DNA of 41,158 nt from NCBI GenBank assembly GCA_020724845.1, contig DYGE01000008.1, forward strand, positions 1 through 41,158. The letters run 5' to 3'. Of this stretch, positions 35,961 through 41,158 are shown piece after piece. Made by a program: the position numbers and the translations under genes. Origin of the DNA: Candidatus Paceibacter sp. Its GTDB lineage: Bacteria > Patescibacteriota > Minisyncoccia > UBA6257 > 02-FULL-45-10c. Every line of letters starts with the position of its first letter. Position 1 is the stretch's first letter. The notes beneath the pieces were generated by a model. It saw only the letters and a program-made list of their open reading frames with translations, did no database searches and was not told the origin of the DNA.

Positions 35961-37427
35961 TCAGACCGGCAGCTCTTTGAGATGAGCCCCGTGCAGGACC
36001 GGGATTCCGAGATTAAGGGCATTGACCCTTTGCTCGAATCCGGCGTAATTCTCCTGGTCGCCGTGGTGGCCGATGACTGCCTCAACGGGACAGATTTTTT
36101 CGTGAAAGCGAGCAACTCGCTCCACGAGCCTGTCGGCCGGATCATGGCCGGAGAGAGAGAAGTGGGAAACTTCGCAGCTGACCGGAATTGGCTTTACGAC
36201 TTCCTGCCGCTGTTTGGCATCCCAAGTTCTCAACTTGATGTTTGTCCCCCTCTTAACTTTCAGAATCTGCTCCCCGGTGGTTCCGGGAAACATATATCCG
36301 GAGAAGATCACTCGGCCTTTCCGGTTAGGAAGGATCTTTTCCGCGTATCCGACGCTCCTGCCTTGTTCCAGCATGGCGGAAGAGCTGATGATCGGGGAGT
36401 TCTGGATGCCGCAGCAGCTCCCGAGAGCGGTATTCTCCCGGTGAACTTCCTCGGCTTGCCGTTCCTCCTGACTGGCGCTCCGGTCAAACTGCTTGTACAG
36501 GACCGCCAGCTTTTCGGCCACCAACTTTTCCACTTCCAGATTGATATCCTGGTCGCACCAGGTCCGCTTGGCGTAAACCTCGCAGAACCTTGCCGCCATG
36601 CCGTCAATGTGGCAGGCAATTCCGCCATCGGTCAGAAGCTTAAGCAGTGAAGGCCCTCGGTCAGCGAAAGATGGAAACAGGATTTGTTCCTGCCTCTTAA
36701 TCGCCTCTTTGACCAAGGCCTTAACTTCCTTTTGGATCTCGGGCATGGATTTGTCCAGCACCCGGTTTCCATAAGTTGTTTCGGTAATCATCACCACGCT
36801 TTTCCCCTTGAGGCGATTTCCGAAGAATTCCTCCGGAGGAAGCATAACGCCCTTAACGAGCGGCTGGTCGTGGGAACAGACGTCTCCGGTGATCCAGTAG
36901 GCCTTTTTGCCGGGGGTGACGATGAAGATCATTGTCGCCCCGCGGGTGTGCCCGCTGGAATAAAAACCGATTTCCCAGCCAGGCCAGATGGAATGCCAGC
37001 CCGGCTTGGTAATCGGCTGAATGCGTCGGAAGAGCGAACCGACGTTGATTGCGTCGTAGATAAAGGGCTCCGGATTTCCGCCTTGCCGGCGAATTTTCTT
37101 CGCCTCTTGCTCCGCGATTTTCAGGGCATCCTTGATCATGATGTAAGCGCCGGCCATACAGGGGTCGGTCATCATGATGACCGCCTTCGGGTTCATCTTG
37201 GCGATCAGCGGCAGAGCGCCGGAATGATCTAAGTGGTGATGAGTCAGAAGGATTAAGTCCACGTTGCCGTAAGCTTTTTCGGTCAGTACGGGGTAGTAGT
37301 TCCCGCTTGACCCTCTTTCGTTGTCAATTCCCATGCCGCAGTCACCTGCAATCACTTTGTCTTCGGCTTCGATTAGCGTAAGAGTTCCACCTGGCCCGTC
37401 TCTTTGTTCCCCTAACTGTGTTACCAT
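35961..37427 (-). CDS. Metallo-beta-lactamase-fold beta-CASP protein (RNase J / CPSF-like ribonuclease family)
   Basis: LLTHHHLDHSGALPLI, SSGHTRGATMIFIV, MITETTYGNR, ILFPSFADRGPSLL, RVIFSGYMFPGTTGEQIL, FSLSGHDPAD. ATG 37427 preceded by GGAGGAGG. Confidence 0.88.
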   Translation of the reverse strand: MVTQLGEQRDGPGGTLTLIEAEDKVIAGDCGMGIDNERGSSGNYYPVLTEKAYGNVDLILLTHHHLDHSGALPLIAKMNPKAVIMMTDPCMAGAYIMIKDALKIAEQEAKKIRRQGGNPEPFIYDAINVGSLFRRIQPITKPGWHSIWPGWEIGFYSSGHTRGATMIFIVTPGKKAYWITGDVCSHDQPLVKGVMLPPEEFFGNRLKGKSVVMITETTYGNRVLDKSMPEIQKEVKALVKEAIKRQEQILFPSFADRGPSLLKLLTDGGIACHIDGMAARFCEVYAKRTWCDQDINLEVEKLVAEKLAVLYKQFDRSASQEERQAEEVHRENTALGSCCGIQNSPIISSSAMLEQGRSVGYAEKILPNRKGRVIFSGYMFPGTTGEQILKVKRGTNIKLRTWDAKQRQEVVKPIPVSCEVSHFSLSGHDPADRLVERVARFHEKICPVEAVIGHHGDQENYAGFEQRVNALNLGIPVLHGAHLKELPV

Positions 37428-37586
37428 CTCTTGCCTCCTCCTTTCAGATCTGGTTTTCAAGCAATGCAAACCGCGCAGTCTTGCTGCGTATTCGGTTTAC
37501 AAAGAACTTGCTCCGACGAAAAATTTTAAATTTTTGATCGGAGTAAATTCTCTGTTATTAATGATTTAGATAAAAATTGAGCCCAG

Positions 37587-37617
37587 GCCCGGCTCCGATG
37601 GTTAATCGGAGCCGGGC
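37587..37617 (-). terminator. Long GC-rich hairpin, probable terminator of the gene at 37631
   Basis: GCCCGGCTCCGAT-loop-ATCGGAGCCGGGC; minus-strand T-tract CAATTTTTATCT lies a few nt further on. Confidence 0.6.
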
Positions 37618-37630
37618 GCTGGGCGGGGCG

Positions 37631-38356
37631 TTACGACGTCTGCTTCTTGCCGCCCTTCTTCGGGGCGCCGCCCTTGGCCGTCGCCTGCGCGAGCCGCTCG
37701 CTCACGCCCTCCGCCTGCTTGGGCTGGGGGCGTTCCTGCCGCTCGTCCTGCTTTTGCTGCCAGCTCTTCGGGAAGGCCCGGCGGATCTTGTCCGCCTGGT
37801 CCTCCGCCCGCTTGGCCAGCAGGTGCTTGGACTCGGCCTTCAGCTGCTCGTGCTTGCGCCCGAGCCGCTCGAGGACCTCCTGGACGTCGCGCGGCCGCAT
37901 TCCGTCCCGCAGGACGTAGCCGACCGTCGCGGCTCCCTCGGCGAGAGCCTGGAGCTCGCGCTTCACGAACTCGGAGCGCGAGAAGCGTCTCGCCGCCTTG
38001 TCCTTGTCCGCGCGCGGAAGGTGCCGCTCGTCTTTGACGGTCCGATACATCTCCGAGGACCACAGGATCCGGCCGGTGTCCTGCTTCCCGTTCACGGTGG
38101 CGTTCGAGATGATCGCCCTCGTGAGGTAGTCCACCAGGCTGTAGATGTCCTGTTCGCCGAACGGCTCCTGCGCCTCCAGCGCCGCCTTGGTGGCGGCCTC
38201 GGCCGCGGCCTTCAGCTTGGCGGTTTCCTCGGCGCTCGCCGGCTGGTCGCCCTTCTTGCCCTTGGTGAGGTTCGCGTGCGCTTCCCTCGCCTTGGCGATG
38301 AGGTCGTAGACCGGCCCGAACTTCTCGTCCAGCTCTTCCAGCGTCATCCGTTTCAT
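37631..38356 (-). CDS. Charged helical protein of unknown function, strongly G+C-rich gene
   Basis: MKRMTLEELDEKFGPVYDLIAKAREAHANLTKGKKG..., Lys-rich tail; SD AAGGAGGAGACATG; consensus promoter upstream; terminator downstream. Confidence 0.75.
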   Translation of the reverse strand: MKRMTLEELDEKFGPVYDLIAKAREAHANLTKGKKGDQPASAEETAKLKAAAEAATKAALEAQEPFGEQDIYSLVDYLTRAIISNATVNGKQDTGRILWSSEMYRTVKDERHLPRADKDKAARRFSRSEFVKRELQALAEGAATVGYVLRDGMRPRDVQEVLERLGRKHEQLKAESKHLLAKRAEDQADKIRRAFPKSWQQKQDERQERPQPKQAEGVSERLAQATAKGGAPKKGGKKQTS

Positions 38357-38426
38357 GTCTCCTCCTTCCTAATGCCCTGTGGGCGTGGTTTTTTGCAGAT
38401 CGTGTTGTCTAGGTACTATGTTGAGT

Positions 38427-38455
38427 ATTATACACTACCACAAGAAATCTGTCAA
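38427..38455 (-). promoter_or_regulatory. Consensus sigma70 promoter for the gene at 37631-38356
   Basis: Minus strand TTGACA-17 bp-TATAAT, matching consensus at both hexamers. Confidence 0.8.
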
Positions 38456-38461
38456 GCCCCG

Positions 38462-38506
38462 AAAAAAAGTTAGGCCTCGGAGCAGGTTTGCTCCGAGGCC
38501 TTTTAA
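38462..38506. terminator. Bidirectional terminator
   Basis: GGCCTCGGAGCA-GGTT-TGCTCCGAGGCC flanked by AAAAAAA and TTTT. Confidence 0.88.
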
Positions 38507-38508
38507 GG

Positions 38509-39081
38509 TTAGATGTTTCGCAAGTGTTCGGGCGCTTCGTTCGCGTTGACCTTGGAAGCGGTGACCGTAAGGAATCTTCCCTCGGAATCTCCGCTTTCTT
38601 CAACCTCCACCTTAATGTAGGTGGGAGCGCCGCCGTTCATGACTTTCACGAAGAGCGGCTCAAAGCCGGCTGGTTTTTGCGGCGACATGTAGACCGGCTG
38701 GATGAAGTTTCGGCCATTCGGATCTTTGTCGGTTGGGTCAAGAGTGAAGGCTTTCCATGGCTCGGCTTCGCTTGCTCGGCCGACTGCCATCGGAGGGATG
38801 GGGTCTCCGCCTCTCCGGCTTCTCCGGAAATGGACGATGATTCGATTCGGATTCACGCCGGGGTGACGGAAGACGATCTTGACTTGGTCTTGCGTTCGCA
38901 GATCTTCTCCGAACAATTCCCCGAGGTGGAAAATGTTCTTCTCCTGCCTCTGCGGATCGTTCCAGGAATCGGCGAACTTTCCTTTCGTGTCATCGTTGAT
39001 TCCGATTACGCTACGGACGGCAACTCCGAGCGTCCGGCCCAGAATGGGCTTGTACACGCTTTCCACTTGCTTTGTCTGCAT
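38509..39081 (-). CDS. Protein of unknown function (190 aa)
   Basis: MQTKQVESVYKPILGRTLGVAVRSVIGINDDTKG...; SD AGGAGGAGCGCAATG; perfect promoter upstream; terminator downstream. Confidence 0.75.
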   Translation of the reverse strand: MQTKQVESVYKPILGRTLGVAVRSVIGINDDTKGKFADSWNDPQRQEKNIFHLGELFGEDLRTQDQVKIVFRHPGVNPNRIIVHFRRSRRGGDPIPPMAVGRASEAEPWKAFTLDPTDKDPNGRNFIQPVYMSPQKPAGFEPLFVKVMNGGAPTYIKVEVEESGDSEGRFLTVTASKVNANEAPEHLRNI

Positions 39082-39121
39082 TGCGCTCCTCCTATGGAGT
39101 TTTGTGAGTACTTTAGTTCAT

Positions 39122-39150
39122 ATTATATAGTAAAAGACTTAGTGTGTCAA
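39122..39150 (-). promoter_or_regulatory. Consensus sigma70 promoter for the gene at 38509-39081
   Basis: Minus strand TTGACA-17 bp-TATAAT, matching consensus at both hexamers. Confidence 0.8.
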
Positions 39151-39189
39151 CCCCTTTACAAAAAATATGCATGGTATAATATTTTATAC

Positions 39190-39534
39190 ATGTCACACTT
39201 AAACGAAAAACAACTCCAGGAATTAAAAGAACAATTAGAAAAAGAAGCGGGAGAATTAGAGGCGCAGTTGGCTAACGTTTCCAAAACCGCTGACTTTGGC
39301 AACGATACGGAAACTGATTTTTCTCAAGAGGCGGATGAGGCGGAAGAATTTTCCAGCCAGCTCGGCATGCAGGAAACTTTTAAGGAAAGACTGCAAGACA
39401 TAGAAGCGGCGCTGGAGAAAATCAGCAAGGGCGAATACGGCAAGTGCGAAAAGTGCGGGAAGGATATATCGCTAGAGCTCCTGAAAGTGAATCCGGAATC
39501 CCGGCTTTGCAAAGAATGTAAATCTGAAAATTAG
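39190..39534 (+). CDS. DksA/TraR-type C4 zinc-finger protein
   Basis: MSHLNEKQLQELKEQLEKEAGELEAQL...DIEAALEKISKGEYGKCEKCGKDISLELLKVNPESRLCKECKSEN. ATG 39190; the ORF track start at 38488 runs through an antisense gene and is rejected. Confidence 0.9.
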   Translation: MSHLNEKQLQELKEQLEKEAGELEAQLANVSKTADFGNDTETDFSQEADEAEEFSSQLGMQETFKERLQDIEAALEKISKGEYGKCEKCGKDISLELLKVNPESRLCKECKSEN

Positions 39535-39549
39535 CCGGAAAATTCCGCT

Positions 39550-41088
39550 ATGAGCAATATCTCTAAAGTCTATTCCGCCGCAATTGAAGGAATAGAAGCG
39601 AAACTTATTGAAATTGAGACCGACATAAACGTCGGTCTTCATAGTTTTAATATCGTCGGGCTGGCGGATAAGTCATTATCGGAAGCGAAAGAAAGGGTGA
39701 GTTCGGCCCTGAAAAATAGCGGCGTAAAACCGCCAACCAAAGAAAATCGCAAGATTATTATCAATCTCGCCCCAGCCGATCTTAAGAAAACCGGATCTCA
39801 TTACGATTTAGGCATAGCCGTCGGATATCTTATTGCCACCAAGCAAATAAAAGAATTTGATTCTTCGGATAAAATTTTCGTCGGAGAGCTGGCCCTGGAC
39901 GGTTCTTTGCGGCCAATCAGCGGCGCGCTGAATATTTCCAGGATGGCCAAAAAAGGCGAATTTAAAGAAGTTTTTGTTCCGGAAGCGAATGCCGCCGAAG
40001 CGGCCATAGTTGATGGGGTAAAAATTATCCCTATTAGCAACCTTTTAAATCTAATCGATTATTTGGAGGGGAGGAAGGTTATAGCTCCTAATTTGAAGAC
40101 CAAAATCCAGCCATCCTTATCTTCCGACCATCAGTTAGTGGATATCGGCGATATCAAGGGCCAAGAAAATGCCAAGCGCGCTTTAATGATTGCCGCCGCA
40201 GGCGGCCATAATCTACTGATGCAAGGCAGTCCGGGTTCCGGAAAAACCATGCTGGCGCAAGCGCTGGCTTCGATTTTGCCGCCGCCGAGCCTGGAGGAAA
40301 TAATTGAAGTGACCAGAATCTATAGCTCTGCCGGGCTTCTTGAAAAAAATTCTTTTATCAGCTGGCGCCCGTTTCGGTCGCCGCACCAGACCGCTTCGCC
40401 GGTGGCGGTTATCGGCGGCGGGCAAAATCCCAGGCCGGGGGAGATAAGCTTGGCGCATCGCGGTGTTTTATTTCTGGATGAATTGCCGGAATTTCGCCGA
40501 GATTTGCTTGAGGCGCTAAGGCAGCCGTTAGAGAGCGGCAAAGCTTTGATCTCCAGAGCGAGGGGAAGCTTGGTTTTTCCGGCAAAATTTATTTTGGTGG
40601 CGGCGATGAATCCTTGCCCGTGCGGTTATTACGGGGACGAGGAAAAGGAGTGTCGCTGCAGCGCTTATGAAACTTTCCGCTATCAGAAGAAAGTATCGGG
40701 ACCGCTTTTGGACCGGATTGATCTCCAAATAACAGTGCCAAGAGTGAAGATTGGCCAATTACAGGATAAGAATCTAGACAAAAAATCGGCTGATGATATG
40801 AGGGCTAGAGTCAACGAAGCGCGCGCTTTGCAAAAAGAAAGATTTGACGCGGTTGGCGGCATATTAACTAATTCTGAAATGAGCTCCAAGCTATGCGATG
40901 AAGTGGTTCGTTTGGATTCGCAGGCTGATAAATTTCTCAAAGACGTTTTTGAAAAGTCATTGCTTTCCGCCCGCGGCTATTATCGCGTATTAAAAACAGC
41001 GAGAACTATAGCTGATTTGGAAGAGTCCAAGGACGTCAAAGTTAATCATTTAGCGGAAGCTTTCCAGTATCGGTTAAGAGAGAACTAG
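39550..41088 (+). CDS. YifB/ComM-family Mg-chelatase-like AAA+ ATPase
   Basis: IEGIEAKLIEIETDINVGLHSFNIVGLADKSLSEAKERVSSALKNSG, LMQGSPGSGKTMLAQALASILPP, FRSPHQTASPVAVIGGG, LFLDELPEFRRDLLEALRQPLESG, AAMNPCPCGYYG. Confidence 0.95.
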   Translation: MSNISKVYSAAIEGIEAKLIEIETDINVGLHSFNIVGLADKSLSEAKERVSSALKNSGVKPPTKENRKIIINLAPADLKKTGSHYDLGIAVGYLIATKQIKEFDSSDKIFVGELALDGSLRPISGALNISRMAKKGEFKEVFVPEANAAEAAIVDGVKIIPISNLLNLIDYLEGRKVIAPNLKTKIQPSLSSDHQLVDIGDIKGQENAKRALMIAAAGGHNLLMQGSPGSGKTMLAQALASILPPPSLEEIIEVTRIYSSAGLLEKNSFISWRPFRSPHQTASPVAVIGGGQNPRPGEISLAHRGVLFLDELPEFRRDLLEALRQPLESGKALISRARGSLVFPAKFILVAAMNPCPCGYYGDEEKECRCSAYETFRYQKKVSGPLLDRIDLQITVPRVKIGQLQDKNLDKKSADDMRARVNEARALQKERFDAVGGILTNSEMSSKLCDEVVRLDSQADKFLKDVFEKSLLSARGYYRVLKTARTIADLEESKDVKVNHLAEAFQYRLREN

Positions 41089-41158
41089 ATTTTGAGAAAC
41101 CACAAAGAGTATTTTCTTTAGACTCGGGCTGCGCGGTGGGGACAAAGTGTCATAACCA

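Noticed and set aside
35904-36650. 248-aa + strand ORF
   Set aside because: Antisense of the MBL beta-CASP gene, whose catalytic motifs are clear on the minus strand.
37577-38473. 298-aa + strand ORF over the G+C-rich gene
   Set aside because: Arg/Leu/Gly-rich antisense translation typical of spurious ORFs in GC-rich DNA; the minus ORF has promoter, SD and terminator in register.
38488-39189. N-terminal 234 codons of the 348-aa + ORF ending at 39534
   Set aside because: Antisense to the 190-aa gene; the DksA/TraR-like domain begins cleanly at ATG 39190.
1-41158. CRISPR array or Cas genes
   Set aside because: No regularly spaced direct repeats with unique spacers and no Cas-like proteins were seen.
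1-41158. tRNA or rRNA genes
   Set aside because: Intergenic gaps were scanned by eye; no cloverleaf with TTCRANTC-type T-loop and no rRNA signatures recognised. A tRNAscan run would be decisive.
41089-41158. Possible transposon end (gtggggacaaagtgtcataacca) at the right edge
   Set aside because: Cannot be evaluated without the sequence beyond the window; no second inverted repeat or transposase within view.

Overview
This window looks like a bacterial chromosome segment of the Candidate Phyla Radiation (Patescibacteria/Parcubacteria-like); that assignment is inferred from gene content and repeat style. Moving left to right, it contains: a partial PAS/HisKA sensor kinase; a split polA (5' nuclease and polymerase ORFs separated by one in-frame TAA); tsaE; a lamin-tail-domain protein; a RelA/SpoT-type HD hydrolase; ruvB; a GspE/PilB ATPase; a two-gene operon of unknown exported proteins (one with an HExxH motif, one a lipoprotein); yebC; ruvC; a PBP1A; the replication-origin neighbourhood (dnaN-dnaA / rpmH-rnpA-yidC-khpB); a roughly 11 kb minus-strand T4SS-like locus (VirB2-like pilin, VirB4/TraC, PrgI, VirB6-like, several exported unknowns) followed upstream by ksgA and pcrA/uvrD; a LysM/M23 peptidase; a beta-CASP MBL protein; two G+C-rich orphan genes; a DksA/TraR-type zinc-finger protein; and a YifB/ComM-like ATPase. 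The most notable non-standard signals are: (1) a candidate structured ncRNA at about 5776-5975, with its own sigma70-type promoter, a perfect 19-bp closing helix, three internal hairpins and a U-tract; (2) several families of short, often palindromic repeats inserted in frame inside conserved genes (tsaE, ksgA, pcrA, polA and T4SS genes), one of which forms the hydrophobic core of a signal peptide; (3) self-contained orphan gene cassettes (near-consensus promoter, AGGAGG Shine-Dalgarno, own terminator) with deviating base composition; (4) the split polA and a YebC that lacks its inserted domain. All identifications come from reading sequence motifs; no searches or folding programs were run.
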